Part shown: positions 17,481 through 27,089 of the stretch, one piece after another
Position numbering within the stretch: position 1 is the first letter of the stretch
Layout: each line of letters begins with the position of its first letter
Assembly: GCF_004115155.1 (NCBI RefSeq)
Contig: NZ_RDSM01000001.1
Span: 992,001-1,056,000, forward strand
Length of the DNA stretch: 64,000 bases
From: Granulicella sibirica
Lineage (GTDB): Bacteria; Acidobacteriota; Terriglobia; Terriglobales; Acidobacteriaceae
Direction: 5' to 3'
Translations under genes and position numbers: made by a program
The notes under the pieces: model-generated
What the model saw: only the letters and a program-made list of their open reading frames with translations
Databases searched by the model: none
What the model was told of the DNA's origin: nothing

Positions 17481-20400
17481 ATGAAAGTTACCCCGTCAGC
17501 ATGCAAGCACCGCAGAGTGCTACCGCTCTTTTGCATCCTGTTGCTCCTCGTCATAGTGCTTTCACCGGGTAGCGCGCTCGCCCAGACTCTCTACGGCACC
17601 CTCACCGGCACCGTTACCGACGGGACCGGCTCCGTCGTCCCCAACGCCCAGGTCACCGCGCTCAACACCGCGACTGGCATCAGCCGTCAGGCCGTCAGCG
17701 GCCCGAACGGCGCCTACCAGATCGGTGACCTGCAGCCCGGCGAGTACGACGTCTCCATATCCCTCGCCGGATTCGGAACCTACCAGGTCAAGGCCTACCC
17801 CATCTCCGCCAACGGAACCGTCCGCCTGGACGCCGCCCTCAAGGTCGGCGACGTCTCCCAGCAGGTCACCGTCAGCACCGCGCCGCCCGCACTCCAGACC
17901 GAGCGCGCCGATGTCAACTACGACATCACTCCTACCCAGCTCGCGCAGCTCCCCACCAGCTCCTCAGCCGGACGCAACTTCCAGAGCCTCTACCGCCTCG
18001 TCCCCGGCATTCCCCCGCCCGTCGAGCAGAACTCCTCCGCCGCCAATCCCGGCCGCGCCCAGGCTATCAACGTCAACGGCGTCTCGAACACCGTCAACAG
18101 CACCAAGATCGACGGAGCCGCCGTCGGTTACCCCTGGCTCCCGGCCCTCATCGCCTACATGCCGTCACAGGACGCCATCGAAAGCGTCAACCTCGTCACC
18201 AACAGCTTCACCGCCGAGCAGGGAACGGCCGGCGGCGCCGCCGTCAACGTCACCATCAAGAGCGGATCCAACCACTTTCACGGCACCGCCTACGAGTACA
18301 ACTCCATCTCGCAGTTCAACGCGCGCAACTACTTCTACACCAAGCTCGCGAACCCGGTCCTCCCCAAGAACATCTACAACGAGTTCGGCGGAACCGTCGG
18401 CGGCCCAATCCTCAAGGACAAGCTCTTCTTCTTCGTCGACTTCAACCGCGTCACCAACCGCAAGGTCGTCACCAACTCCTTTGAGGTCCCCCTCTCGACC
18501 TACCGCTCCGGCAACTTCTCCGCCAGCGGCGTCACCATCTTCGATCCCACCACCGGCAACGCCACCGGCGGCGGGCGCACCGCCTTCGCCAACAACATCA
18601 TCCCCGCCTCCCGCATCAGCGCCGCTGCCGCGAAGGTGCTAGCCCTGATTCCCAACGAGCTCAACACCTCGACCAGCGGCGGTCTCACCACCAACTACCC
18701 CGGAGCCGCCGTCCTCGCCTACAACCGCAACTCCTTCGACACCAAGGTCAACTACAACCGCGGCGACCGCACCACCTTCTTCGGCCGCTACTCCATCCAG
18801 CCCTCAAACATCTTCGATCCCCCCGCTTTCGGTCCCGCCATCGGACCCACCTATGACGGCGGACAGCCCGGCAGCGCCCTCGGCCGCATTCAGAACGTAG
18901 GCCTCGGCGCCACCCACACCTTCACCCCCAACGTCCTTATGGATGCCAACGCCGGCTACGGACGCATTCGAATCAACGGCCAGTCGCCCGACTACGGCAC
19001 CAACTTCGGCCTGAACACCCTCGGCATTCCCGGGACCAACGGATCCGATCCCTTCCAGTCCGGCTTCCCCATCTTCAACTTCGCCCAGGGCATCACCTCC
19101 GTCGGCAACACGCTCTCCTCGAACCCCTTTGAGTTCCGCGACCAGCAGTACGTCGGCAACGTGAACCTCACCTGGGTCAAGGGCAGCCACAACATGCGCT
19201 TCGGCGGCGAGTACATGCACTCTGCCATCAACCAGGCGCAGACCAACGGCAACAGCCCACGTGGCCTCTTCACCTTCAACGGCGGAGCCACCGGCAACAA
19301 CGACGGAACCAACACCCCGAACTACCAGCGCGTCATCGCCGACTTCCTCCTCGGCCTTCCCAACGTTCTCGGCAAGAGCACCCTGCTCTTCAACCCCAAC
19401 GGCCCCCGCTTCTCCACCTTCGCCTTCTACGCGCAGGACCAGTGGCACGCCTCGCCCAAACTCACCCTCTCCTACGGCATCCGGTACGAGTACTATCCCT
19501 TCGCCAACCGCGACCACACCGGCGTCTTCCGCTACGATCCCATCGCCGGCAACGTCCTCATCGGTGGCCGCGGCACCACACCCACTGACACCGGCGTCAC
19601 CGTCGGCTGGGGCATGATCGTCCCCCGCTTCGGCATCAACTACCGCATCGACGACAAGACCGTCATCCGCTCCGGCTTCGGCATGACCGTCGACCCCGAC
19701 AACTTCCGCGCCTTCCGCGACGCCTACCCCGCCATCATCACGCAGCAGACCAACGGCACCACGTACGTCCCTGCCGGAGACCTCCGCACTGGCATCTCCG
19801 CCCCCGTCCTGCCGGATATCTCCTCCGGAACGCTCGTCCTGCCTCCCGGCATCCAGACCACCACCGCCCCGCAGAACTTCCGTCGCGGCTACATCGAAAC
19901 CTGGAACCTCTTCCTCGAGCGTTCCTTCGTCAAAGACCTCGTAGCCAATGTCGGCTACGTCGGAACTCACCACGTCCGGCAGTTCGTCGGCCTCGATCTC
20001 AACGCGGCCCCTTACGGCAGCACCTCCAGCTCGCAACGTCCGCTGAAGAACTCCCTCGGCCAGGTCCTCGGCCAGCAGGTCCTTCAGCTTACCCCCTTCG
20101 CCGATGAAGAATACTCCGCGCTTCAGGCTCAGCTCATCGACCGCCAGTACCGCGCCTTCCAGTTCGGCTACGCCTACACCTACTCGCACAGCCTCAACAA
20201 CTTCGACGAGAACAGCACCCTCGCCGCCCTCACCTTCAACTCGCCCGGCCTGCTCAAGCGCAACTACGCCAACTCCGCCTTTGACCGCAAGCACAACAAC
20301 GCCTTCTGGACCGTCACCCAGCTTCCCGTCGGTCCCGGTCGCGCCTACCTCAACAAAGGTATCCTTGGCCGCATCGTCGGCGGCTTCGACATGAACACCG

Positions 20401-20822
20401 TCCTCCAGTACACCAGCGGCGCGCCCTTCCAGCTCACCGACTCCACCAACGCCACCTTCGGCGACCAGGAGACACCCAACCAGCTCGGACCCGCCAACCC
20501 GCACCTCCGCGGCAACGCAGGCGGCCTCTTCTATCTCGATCCCATCAACTTCGCCAAGAGCGGTGGCCTCGTCGAAGGCAACGTCGGCCGCAACTCGGTC
20601 CGTGGTCCCGGCTTCTTCGACCTCGATCTCGGCCTCACGCGCAACATCCCCATCTTCCGCGAGTACACCGTCATCCTGAAGGCGGAAGCCTTCGACCTCA
20701 CCAACACCCCGCAGTTCGCCAACCCCGGAAGCGCCAACATCGCGCAACCTAGTTCCTTCGGTCAGATCACCACGGCAAATGCCTCCCGCTCCATACGTCT
20801 CAGCGGCCGGTTTACCTTCTAA
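17481..20822 (+). CDS. TonB-dependent receptor with N-terminal carboxypeptidase-like regulatory domain (Oar type)
   Basis: The 1113-residue protein has a signal peptide ending at ALAQ and a carboxypeptidase-regulatory-like beta-sandwich of ~90 residues (GTLTGTVTDGTGSVVPNAQV). A plug domain follows (INVNGVSNTVNSTKIDGA), then a long barrel ending in RLSGRFTF with a terminal Phe. Such Oar-like receptors are greatly expanded in this class and usually take up glycans or oligosaccharides; no substrate can be read from the sequence. It is monocistronic, with a promoter at 17408 and a terminator at 20864. GGAGG lies three bases before the ATG. Confidence 0.93.
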   Translation: MKVTPSACKHRRVLPLFCILLLLVIVLSPGSALAQTLYGTLTGTVTDGTGSVVPNAQVTALNTATGISRQAVSGPNGAYQIGDLQPGEYDVSISLAGFGTYQVKAYPISANGTVRLDAALKVGDVSQQVTVSTAPPALQTERADVNYDITPTQLAQLPTSSSAGRNFQSLYRLVPGIPPPVEQNSSAANPGRAQAINVNGVSNTVNSTKIDGAAVGYPWLPALIAYMPSQDAIESVNLVTNSFTAEQGTAGGAAVNVTIKSGSNHFHGTAYEYNSISQFNARNYFYTKLANPVLPKNIYNEFGGTVGGPILKDKLFFFVDFNRVTNRKVVTNSFEVPLSTYRSGNFSASGVTIFDPTTGNATGGGRTAFANNIIPASRISAAAAKVLALIPNELNTSTSGGLTTNYPGAAVLAYNRNSFDTKVNYNRGDRTTFFGRYSIQPSNIFDPPAFGPAIGPTYDGGQPGSALGRIQNVGLGATHTFTPNVLMDANAGYGRIRINGQSPDYGTNFGLNTLGIPGTNGSDPFQSGFPIFNFAQGITSVGNTLSSNPFEFRDQQYVGNVNLTWVKGSHNMRFGGEYMHSAINQAQTNGNSPRGLFTFNGGATGNNDGTNTPNYQRVIADFLLGLPNVLGKSTLLFNPNGPRFSTFAFYAQDQWHASPKLTLSYGIRYEYYPFANRDHTGVFRYDPIAGNVLIGGRGTTPTDTGVTVGWGMIVPRFGINYRIDDKTVIRSGFGMTVDPDNFRAFRDAYPAIITQQTNGTTYVPAGDLRTGISAPVLPDISSGTLVLPPGIQTTTAPQNFRRGYIETWNLFLERSFVKDLVANVGYVGTHHVRQFVGLDLNAAPYGSTSSSQRPLKNSLGQVLGQQVLQLTPFADEEYSALQAQLIDRQYRAFQFGYAYTYSHSLNNFDENSTLAALTFNSPGLLKRNYANSAFDRKHNNAFWTVTQLPVGPGRAYLNKGILGRIVGGFDMNTVLQYTSGAPFQLTDSTNATFGDQETPNQLGPANPHLRGNAGGLFYLDPINFAKSGGLVEGNVGRNSVRGPGFFDLDLGLTRNIPIFREYTVILKAEAFDLTNTPQFANPGSANIAQPSSFGQITTANASRSIRLSGRFTF

Positions 20823-20863
20823 CAAACCAGCGACACAAACCATCCGATCAACTATGAGAAGTC

Positions 20864-20893
20864 GAATGGCCGGGCGAAATGTCCCGGCCATTC
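20864..20893 (+). terminator. Intrinsic terminator after the TonB-dependent receptor
   Basis: GAATGGCCGGG (20864-20874) pairs with CCCGGCCATTC (20883-20893), followed by TCTCGTTT, 42 bases past the receptor stop. Confidence 0.85.
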
Positions 20894-20912
20894 TCTCGTT
20901 TGAACCCTTGAC

Positions 20913-21182
20913 TTGGTCGTCAATCTCCGCAACCAGTCTGGCCTCACTTCCATCGACCTCACGACCGACTACGGCGCCGCCTTCCCCAGGAGCCCACAGG
21001 ATCGCTATGACGCCGGGCGATGGATCGTCGAAGGTTCCCTCATGGTGATTCTCTTGCATGTCAACTCAGGGGAATCGCTTCTCTGCACCCTCAAAGGGAA
21101 CATGCACACCGACGTCTACACCCTCGATGCTTCGGGCTTAATCCTCGCCGTCTCCCAGGAAGAATACCGCCGAACCCACTGA
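20913..21182 (+). CDS. Possible small protein, unknown
   Basis: A TTG-initiated reading frame of 89 residues with third-position C/G preference like neighbouring genes, e.g. the segment TLKGNMHTDVYTLDASGL. It is preceded by a terminator and lacks a clear ribosome site. An in-frame ATG at 21042 would give a shorter product. I recognise no family; it could be a remnant. It converges on the gene at 21191. Confidence 0.35.
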   Translation: MVVNLRNQSGLTSIDLTTDYGAAFPRSPQDRYDAGRWIVEGSLMVILLHVNSGESLLCTLKGNMHTDVYTLDASGLILAVSQEEYRRTH

Positions 21183-21190
21183 TAGATCTT

Positions 21191-22117
21191 CTATTTCCCT
21201 GGAGGTTCCTTCTGTAGCTTGGCGGCCTGGCCCATCTTGTTCGGATCGAGATACCCCAACGAAGCCCCCAGCCCGATCATGGCCTCGGCCATCGTGCTCA
21301 ACTGCGAGCCTGGCACGGTGGGATCGAAAGAAGTGCCTTGCAGCTTCCCTGTAAAGGGCGGCCCAAACGCATTGAGTCGCTTGATCGAGGCGGCGTTGGC
21401 CTCCATATCTCCGGCCATTCCAGCAAGGACCGCAATAACCCAGTGAAGATACGGATTGGCGGGTTCAAGATGATCGCGCATGCCCTCGAGCCAGATGCGA
21501 GCCTGCTTGGCATTTGTACCGATGACGGCAGCAGCATTCCGTCCGTAAGTCTCGGAAAACTGCCGCCTGTTTGCAAGATCGAGGCGCCACGTCGAGAGAA
21601 AGATATCTTCATTCTGAAGCTCGGAGATCGGAAACACCGTGAGAGAGAAACAGCGGCTGCACATGTTGAAGGCGTAGGAGTTAATGCCTGCGGCCATCCA
21701 AAGATCCGCCTGGGTGGAAAGATCCTCAACCCGGCAAGCCGCTGCCACGGCGGCGAGCTTCTTGGCTGAGATATAGGCGTCGGCCATCGCTTTCAAGGTG
21801 AAGATCAGGACGATGGTCTTCAAGCCGTCAGCAGTCGTAATGGAGTGAGTGAGTCCCTGCTGCGGAAAGACAACGTAAAAGAGCACCTCTGGCTTGAGGC
21901 CGATTCGCACCATCTCTTCGAACTTGCGGTGTGCCCCCAGGAAGTGTACGAACGCACCCTCCGGAGTGTGAGTTTGTGCAACGCACACCTGCACTGCGAC
22001 CGGCTTCGCGTCAGCTTTGGGGTCGGGTGCGGGCGCCGGTGGTGTCTTGCGAGGTGGGGGATTGCCAAGGTCAAGCGAGGTCAACTTCTTGTCCTTTTGA
22101 TTGAAGTTCTCGAACAT
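21191..22117 (-). CDS. Hypothetical protein with Pro-rich N-terminus
   Basis: I do not recognise this 308-residue protein. Its first ~45 residues are polar and Pro/Lys-rich (PPPRKTPPAPAPDPKADAK). The rest is mostly helical, with hydrophobic stretches (GLKTIVLIFTLKAMADAYI, HWVIAVLAGMAGDMEANAA) that could be amphipathic repeats rather than membrane spans. There is no signal peptide. GGGGGA lies four bases before the ATG. Codon use matches the rest of the chromosome. Confidence 0.7.
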   Translation of the reverse strand: MFENFNQKDKKLTSLDLGNPPPRKTPPAPAPDPKADAKPVAVQVCVAQTHTPEGAFVHFLGAHRKFEEMVRIGLKPEVLFYVVFPQQGLTHSITTADGLKTIVLIFTLKAMADAYISAKKLAAVAAACRVEDLSTQADLWMAAGINSYAFNMCSRCFSLTVFPISELQNEDIFLSTWRLDLANRRQFSETYGRNAAAVIGTNAKQARIWLEGMRDHLEPANPYLHWVIAVLAGMAGDMEANAASIKRLNAFGPPFTGKLQGTSFDPTVPGSQLSTMAEAMIGLGASLGYLDPNKMGQAAKLQKEPPGK

Positions 22118-22219
22118 GAGTTCCCCCGAATGGCCACATCATCCGCTACGATGTGTCTCACTTGCAATGTAATTCCTCTAGGCTCACGGTCAGAGCCTGA
22201 GCAAAACCGAGAGGTGCGG

Positions 22220-22492
22220 ATGCGTCAGGGAGACGGCGACGAAGGGATCTTGGACGATACCGGGACTGGCAACGATACAGAGACGGGACAGGCCGGAGGC
22301 GGAGACATCCAGTGCCCGATCTGCGCGTGGAAGCCCGATAGCTCCTCTCGCTGGATATGCACTTGTCACCACATATGGAACACGTTCGACACGGGAGGGG
22401 TGTGTCCCGCGTGTCTCCTGCGATGGGCTTATACAGCTTGCTTAAGCTGCACTTCCTGGTCCAGACACAGCGACTGGTACCGAAAACTGTAA
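22220..22492 (+). CDS. Small zinc-ribbon protein (four CxxC/CxC-type pairs)
   Basis: From the ATG at 22220, with AGAGG five bases upstream, the product has about 90 residues. The first ~35 are acidic and flexible. Then come paired cysteines CPIC, CTCH, CPAC and CLSC with the intervening WNTFDTGGVC. This pattern predicts one or two zinc ribbons. Such proteins often mediate nucleic-acid or protein contacts; nothing more specific can be said. The frame stays open far upstream, but that part overlaps the opposite-strand gene at 21191 and is not credible coding sequence. Confidence 0.6.
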   Translation: MRQGDGDEGILDDTGTGNDTETGQAGGGDIQCPICAWKPDSSSRWICTCHHIWNTFDTGGVCPACLLRWAYTACLSCTSWSRHSDWYRKL

Positions 22493-22628
22493 GTTCAAAA
22501 TCCTTGCCTCCACCTCCTGAAGCAAGTACTATCAGTCCGCGCCTATGACCTCCTGATCCTCTCGCCCGCCGCGAAGCCGCCCAGTAGGGCCGCTCCCTCA
22601 CGCCTCGAAGAGCCCATCAGGAGTCCCC

Positions 22629-23159
22629 ATGCATCCAGCAGACATCCTCACCCGTCGTCTCCACCTCGTCGCCATCACACCCGCAGCCCTCCACTCCGAA
22701 CAGTCCAACGACGACCGCCTGGGCTTGATCCTTCAGGCGGCCATCCCGGAAAACTGGCCCCCAGCCGACTGGGAGCCCCACGTCTTCACCATCCTCCTCG
22801 CTCAATACGAGAAGCACCCCCAGCAGATCGCGTGGCATCGCTACCTCTGCCTCCGGAATCCCGATCAGACCCGCACCCTCATCGGAGCGGCCGGAGCGTT
22901 CTGGCGCGAGACATCACCCGCCGAATGCGAGATCGGCTACTCGGTCCTCTCGCCGTGGGAAGGCAAGGGCTTCGCCACCGAGGCCGCCCAGGCTCTCATC
23001 GCAAACATCCGCCTCGATCCTAAAATCGAAAACATCATCGCCCACACCTTCCCCCACCTCACCGCATCCATCCGCATCATGGAAAAATGCGGCCTCACCC
23101 CGGATGGCGAGGGCGAAGAGCCCGGAACGATCCGCTACCGCCTCCGCCTCAATTCGTAA
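22629..23159 (+). CDS. GNAT-family N-acetyltransferase (RimJ/RimL type)
   Basis: 176 residues. The N-terminal TRRLHLVAITP start and the acetyl-CoA motif GYSVLSPWEGKGFATEAAQALI are typical of RimJ/RimL-type acetyltransferases, which act on ribosomal proteins, amino acids or small amines. The C-terminal SIRIMEKCGL completes motif B. The substrate is unknown. The gene stands alone, with ~85 bases to the DUF503 gene. Confidence 0.85.
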   Translation: MHPADILTRRLHLVAITPAALHSEQSNDDRLGLILQAAIPENWPPADWEPHVFTILLAQYEKHPQQIAWHRYLCLRNPDQTRTLIGAAGAFWRETSPAECEIGYSVLSPWEGKGFATEAAQALIANIRLDPKIENIIAHTFPHLTASIRIMEKCGLTPDGEGEEPGTIRYRLRLNS

Positions 23160-23243
23160 CCTGCAATCCTGGGCGAAGCGCTGCCAGGTCCTACGATCTG
23201 CGCCGCGCTTCCCTCAGCCCGCTTCCCTCAGCCCCTAAAGACA

Positions 23244-23540
23244 ATGCCCATCGCCAAACTCATCATCGAGCTCGAAATCCCCCACGCGCAGTCCCTCAAG
23301 GACCGCCGCCAGGTCGTCCGCTCTCTCAAGGAGAAACTCGGCAACAAGTTCAACGCCGGCGTCGCGGAGCTAGACGAAGCGCTCGTCTGGAACCGCGCCA
23401 CCCTCGGCATAGTCGCCATCTCGAACTCCACCACTTACCTCAAGGGCCAGCTTGAAGAGATCGACCGCACCGTCGCCCGCCTCGTCATCGACCTCGGCGC
23501 GCAGGTCAGCGACTCCTACGCCGAGATTCTCGACGAATAA
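23244..23540 (+). CDS. DUF503 / YlxP-like small protein
   Basis: The 98-residue protein matches the DUF503 (YlxP) pattern: a beta strand, then AQSLKDRRQVVRSLKEKLGNKFN, then AELDEALVWNRATLGIVAISN. In Firmicutes ylxP is usually next to infB and rbfA. Here rbfA is 18 kb away at 41069, so the usual linkage is lost. A ribosome-assembly role is suggested by that genomic association in other bacteria but is unproven. Confidence 0.85.
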   Translation: MPIAKLIIELEIPHAQSLKDRRQVVRSLKEKLGNKFNAGVAELDEALVWNRATLGIVAISNSTTYLKGQLEEIDRTVARLVIDLGAQVSDSYAEILDE

Positions 23541-23873
23541 GCAGCCGCCCATGCGCCCACGAAACGACCCGATCGTGGTGTCGGCGACCCCATCTTTGTA
23601 GGCTGTCCCACCTTGGCTCTCTAGCGAACAATCGCTATATCAGGACGAGCCATCGTGGCTGCATCCTCCATCCGGCTCATGCAAGGGGAGACCGATATGT
23701 CGCCGGCCAACGCCATTGACGCCTGGGCCATGGGCCAGCGAAGTCACACTAACCGTCTCGCGGCGCTCCATGATCCTCGGCAGCGCCGCCACATAGCCGC
23801 CCTCAGCCTCCCCACCATCTCGAGTACCGCGGAAGCCGAAGCGCCACGCCCCAACAAGCACTCAGGAGCCTCC
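23541..23873 (+). other. Intergenic region before the alpha/beta hydrolase
   Basis: These 333 bases contain an open frame continuous with the hydrolase from 23655, but the peptide has no family resemblance, and the good ribosome site (AGGAG) lies before the internal ATG at 23874. No terminator, repeat or RNA signal was seen. Confidence 0.4.
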
Positions 23874-24695
23874 ATGAATACCATCACCGTCAAAGACGGC
23901 ACCACCATCTACTACAAGGACTGGGGCACCGGCCAGCCCATTGTCTTCTCCCACGGCTGGCCCCTCAACGCCGACGCCTGGGACGCTCAGATGCTCTTCC
24001 TCGGGCAGCAAGGCTACCGCGTCATCGCCCACGACCGACGCAGCCACGGCCGTTCAAGCCAGACCTGGTCAGGCAACGAGATGGACACCTACGCCGACGA
24101 TCTCGCAGCTCTCTTCGACACCCTCGACCTCAAGAACGCCGTTATGGTCGGCCACTCCACCGGCGGCGGCGAAGTAGCCCGCTACCTTGGCCGCCACGGC
24201 TCCAGGCGCGTCGCCAAGGCCGTCCTCATTGGAGCCGTTCCGCCTCTCATGCTCAAGACCGGCGCCAATCCCGGGGGTCTTCCCCTCTCCGTCTTCGATG
24301 GCATTCGCGCAGGAGTCGTGAACGACCGTTCGCAGTTCTTCCTCGATCTCAGCATGCCCTTCTACGGCTACAACCGTCCCGGAGCCAAAATCTCCGAAGG
24401 GGTGAAAGAGAACTTCTGGTTCCAGGGCATGCAAAGCGGGGTCAAAGGCTGCTACGACTGTATCAAGGCCTTTTCCGAGACCGACTTCACCGAAGACCTC
24501 AAGAAGATCGACATCCCCACCCTCGTCCTCCATGGCGAAGACGACCAGATCGTCCCCTTCCCGGACTCCGGCGCGATGACCGCCAGACTCGTCAAGAACG
24601 CCAAGTTGAAGGTCTTTCCCGGCTACCCCCACGGCATGTGCCAGATCCACGCCGACGACATCAACGCCGAACTCCTGGCCTTCATCAAGTCCTAG
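23874..24695 (+). CDS. Alpha/beta-hydrolase, non-heme chloroperoxidase/arylesterase type
   Basis: 273 residues from the ATG at 23874. It has the cofactor-free haloperoxidase/esterase pattern: oxyanion FSHGWPLN, nucleophile elbow VGHSTGGGE, acid in HGEDDQIVP and His in YPHGMCQ. Enzymes of this group hydrolyse aryl esters and show perhydrolase activity. It has no signal peptide and so is probably cytoplasmic. AGGAG is five bases upstream. Confidence 0.88.
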   Translation: MNTITVKDGTTIYYKDWGTGQPIVFSHGWPLNADAWDAQMLFLGQQGYRVIAHDRRSHGRSSQTWSGNEMDTYADDLAALFDTLDLKNAVMVGHSTGGGEVARYLGRHGSRRVAKAVLIGAVPPLMLKTGANPGGLPLSVFDGIRAGVVNDRSQFFLDLSMPFYGYNRPGAKISEGVKENFWFQGMQSGVKGCYDCIKAFSETDFTEDLKKIDIPTLVLHGEDDQIVPFPDSGAMTARLVKNAKLKVFPGYPHGMCQIHADDINAELLAFIKS

Positions 24696-24753
24696 CCAAG
24701 CGAGCGGGGTGAGCCATCACCGGCCCACCCCGCCCTTCCTGCTTTGTTTTTCT

Positions 24754-24789
24754 GGTTGTCATTCCCGAAGGGAATCTGCGTTTGCCCTT
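24754..24789 (+). repeat. Dispersed palindromic repeat, copy A
   Basis: GGTTGTCATTCCCGAAGGG continues into AATCTGCGTTTGCCCTT. The core ATTCCC-GAA-GGGAAT is a perfect inverted repeat. Near-identical copies lie at 30963 and, inverted, at 37981-38010. This copy lacks the 91-base tail of the other two. It sits between convergent genes. Confidence 0.75.
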
Positions 24790-24813
24790 GCTCCGGCAGT
24801 TCGCAGAAATAGC

Positions 24814-25893
24814 CTAGCCGCCAGCCTTGACGCCTTCCGTACCCACATCCGCCAGAGTCGTCCGCAGATACTTATGCGGATTCACCGGCGTATTCCTCAC
24901 CCGGACCTCATAGTGAACATGGTTCCCGGTAGTCCGGCCGCTATGACCGACGTACCCCACCACCTGCCCCTTCACGACCGTCTGCCCACCCATCACGGCA
25001 AAACCAGACATGTGCCCGTAGCAGGTCTCGATCCCGTGCCCGTGATCGATCACCACCTCGCGCCCGTAGCCGTTCACCATCCCGGCCGACTTCACAACCC
25101 CGTCTGCCGTAGCCCGTACCGGCGTTCCGAGCTCTGCCCGGATGTCGACGCCCTTGTGGAACTCACCTTCGCCGTTCCCTAGGATCGGATCTTCCCTCTG
25201 CCCGAAGCTGCTCGAGATCGGTCCGATCACGGGCCACAGCGAAGGAATTTCATTCTCCACATCCCCAAGCGCCGACCCGCCCACGTTGAACCCGCGAATA
25301 CTCCCAAAACTCGACCCCGTCGAAAGCGAGTTGGAGATCGCCCGATCCGTCGAGACACTCATCGCCGACGACCGCAGCGCATAAAACGTATCCAGCGATT
25401 TGAAGTAGCTTTCGTCGGTCATATTTGCGCCCGGATCGTTCGCCGAAGCATCCAGCACCGTCCCGTTCGCCGCCGCCGCGTTCTTCGCATCCTTCTCGAG
25501 CTTGGCCGCTTTTCCACCGCCAAGCCGCAGGCGTCCCATTGGGACTGCCAGTTTGCTCGTCGTCAGTCCGTAAAGAGCCGAAACCTCGGTCGCCAGCGAC
25601 CCGAGCGAAGCCGCCTGCACATCGCTCTCATGCGCTTTTTTCTCGAGATGCGCATAGTCCTTGCGCAGCGTGTCGTGATCCTGCCGGAGCTGGTTGAAGC
25701 GAGCCGTCTTGATCAGCATCCGCGTGTACGATCCGGCCATCCCCGTGATCGTAAACATGCCGATCGCCGCCGCCGCCACGAACACGTAGGCGTAGCGAAG
25801 CGGCACAGGCACCTTGTGCAGGTTCCCGTCCTCATCGCGGCTGACGAAAACGATGTAGAAACGCCGCTTCGAGCTTCCAAGTTTCCGAGTCAA
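24814..25893 (-). CDS. M23-family metallopeptidase (LytM-like), membrane anchored
   Basis: 359 residues. A short basic N-terminus is followed by one membrane helix (YAYVFVAAAAIGMFTITGMAG), a coiled-coil stretch (QLRQDHDTLRKDYAHLEKKAHE), a linker, and a C-terminal LytM domain. Zn ligands are present in FHKGVDIR (HxxxD) and HVHYEV (HxH), so it should be catalytically competent, cleaving peptidoglycan peptide cross-links in the periplasm or activating amidases. GTPVRATADGVV is typical of the family. Confidence 0.9.
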   Translation of the reverse strand: MTRKLGSSKRRFYIVFVSRDEDGNLHKVPVPLRYAYVFVAAAAIGMFTITGMAGSYTRMLIKTARFNQLRQDHDTLRKDYAHLEKKAHESDVQAASLGSLATEVSALYGLTTSKLAVPMGRLRLGGGKAAKLEKDAKNAAAANGTVLDASANDPGANMTDESYFKSLDTFYALRSSAMSVSTDRAISNSLSTGSSFGSIRGFNVGGSALGDVENEIPSLWPVIGPISSSFGQREDPILGNGEGEFHKGVDIRAELGTPVRATADGVVKSAGMVNGYGREVVIDHGHGIETCYGHMSGFAVMGGQTVVKGQVVGYVGHSGRTTGNHVHYEVRVRNTPVNPHKYLRTTLADVGTEGVKAGG

Positions 25894-26114
25894 AGAGTGT
25901 CCTTACTGCCGAACGGAATTGCCTGATCTGACCCCACCGAGCCGGTGGCAGGATACTGAGTTCCTCTGGGTCCGGGCAAATCAAGTTCGCCAATCGTCAT
26001 TCGTCAAACGATTTCAAGACTAAGGAATCTTTACTGGGCGTACTCGCCAAGAATAACAAACCCGTGATCGTCCCCGCAAATCCCGCTCCCCTCTCGCGAT
26101 ATCCTCCGATCAGC

Positions 26115-27089
26115 ATGAAAAACGGCGAACTAGCCCTCATCGACCAGATCCGCGCCACCTTCGCCCACCGTCCAACCCCCACCATCCCCCTCGGCATCGG
26201 CGACGACTGCGCCATCCTCCGCCCGCCCCCCGGCCACGAACTCCTCGTCACCACCGACTTCACCCTCGAAGGCCGCCACTTCCGCCGCGACCTCCACCCC
26301 GCCGCCTCGGTCGGCCACCGCTGCCTCGCCCGCGGCCTCTCCGACCTCGCCGCCATGGGAGCCACCCCCCTTGCCGCCTTTCTCTCCCTCGCCCTCCCCG
26401 CGGGCCTCCCAACCACCGCAAAAGGCCGCCGCTGGATCGCGTCATTCCTGGAAGGCCTCCACACCCTGGCCCAATCTGCGAAAGTAACCCTCGCCGGAGG
26501 AGACACCTCCCAATCCCCCTCGGATCACATCCTCGCCGACATCATCCTCATAGGCACCGCCCCCACCGGAACCGCCCTCCGCCGCTCCACCGCCCGCCCC
26601 GGCGACCACATCCACGTCACCGGCCAACTAGGAGGCTCCGCCGCCGAACTCCAAACCCTCCTCACCGGCAAACGCATCCACCCCACCCAAACCAGCCCTC
26701 ACTTCTACCCCACCCCACGCCTGAAACAAGGCCTCCACCTCCGCAGCCAAAAACTAGCCACCGCCTGCATTGACCTAAGCGACGGCCTCTCCACCGACCT
26801 GACCCACCTCTGCGAATCCTCCAGGGTCCGCGCCGAGATCGAAGCCGCCGCCCTCCCTATCCACCCCAAAGCCACCTTCAACCTGGCCGTAAACGGAGGC
26901 GAAGACTACGAACTCCTCTTCACCGCCGCACCCGCCACTCGGATCCCCAAGCAAATCGCCGGAGTCCCCATCACCCGCGTCGGCACCATCCACCGAGCCT
27001 CCCGCGCCAGGCCCCAAATCACCGTCCTCAACCCCGACGGCACCACCCACCCCCTCAAGGCAGGCGGCTGGGAGCACTTCAAGGCTTAG
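26115..27089 (+). CDS. thiL: Thiamine-monophosphate kinase ThiL
   Basis: 324 residues from the ATG at 26115; a GTG 17 codons upstream is an alternative. ThiL motifs are clear: GIGDDCAIL near the N-terminus, VTTDFTLEGRHF, LAGGDTSQS, and DLSDGLSTDL in the second half. It phosphorylates thiamine monophosphate to the diphosphate with ATP. Its end overlaps the convergent DinB-like gene by 11 bases. No thiamine riboswitch is recognisable upstream. Confidence 0.93.
   Translation: MKNGELALIDQIRATFAHRPTPTIPLGIGDDCAILRPPPGHELLVTTDFTLEGRHFRRDLHPAASVGHRCLARGLSDLAAMGATPLAAFLSLALPAGLPTTAKGRRWIASFLEGLHTLAQSAKVTLAGGDTSQSPSDHILADIILIGTAPTGTALRRSTARPGDHIHVTGQLGGSAAELQTLLTGKRIHPTQTSPHFYPTPRLKQGLHLRSQKLATACIDLSDGLSTDLTHLCESSRVRAEIEAAALPIHPKATFNLAVNGGEDYELLFTAAPATRIPKQIAGVPITRVGTIHRASRARPQITVLNPDGTTHPLKAGGWEHFKA

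Noticed and set aside
25920..26114. Possible thiamine riboswitch before thiL (TGATCTGACC looked suggestive)
   Set aside because: The conserved CTGAGA and ACCTGATC elements do not occur in the required order or spacing.
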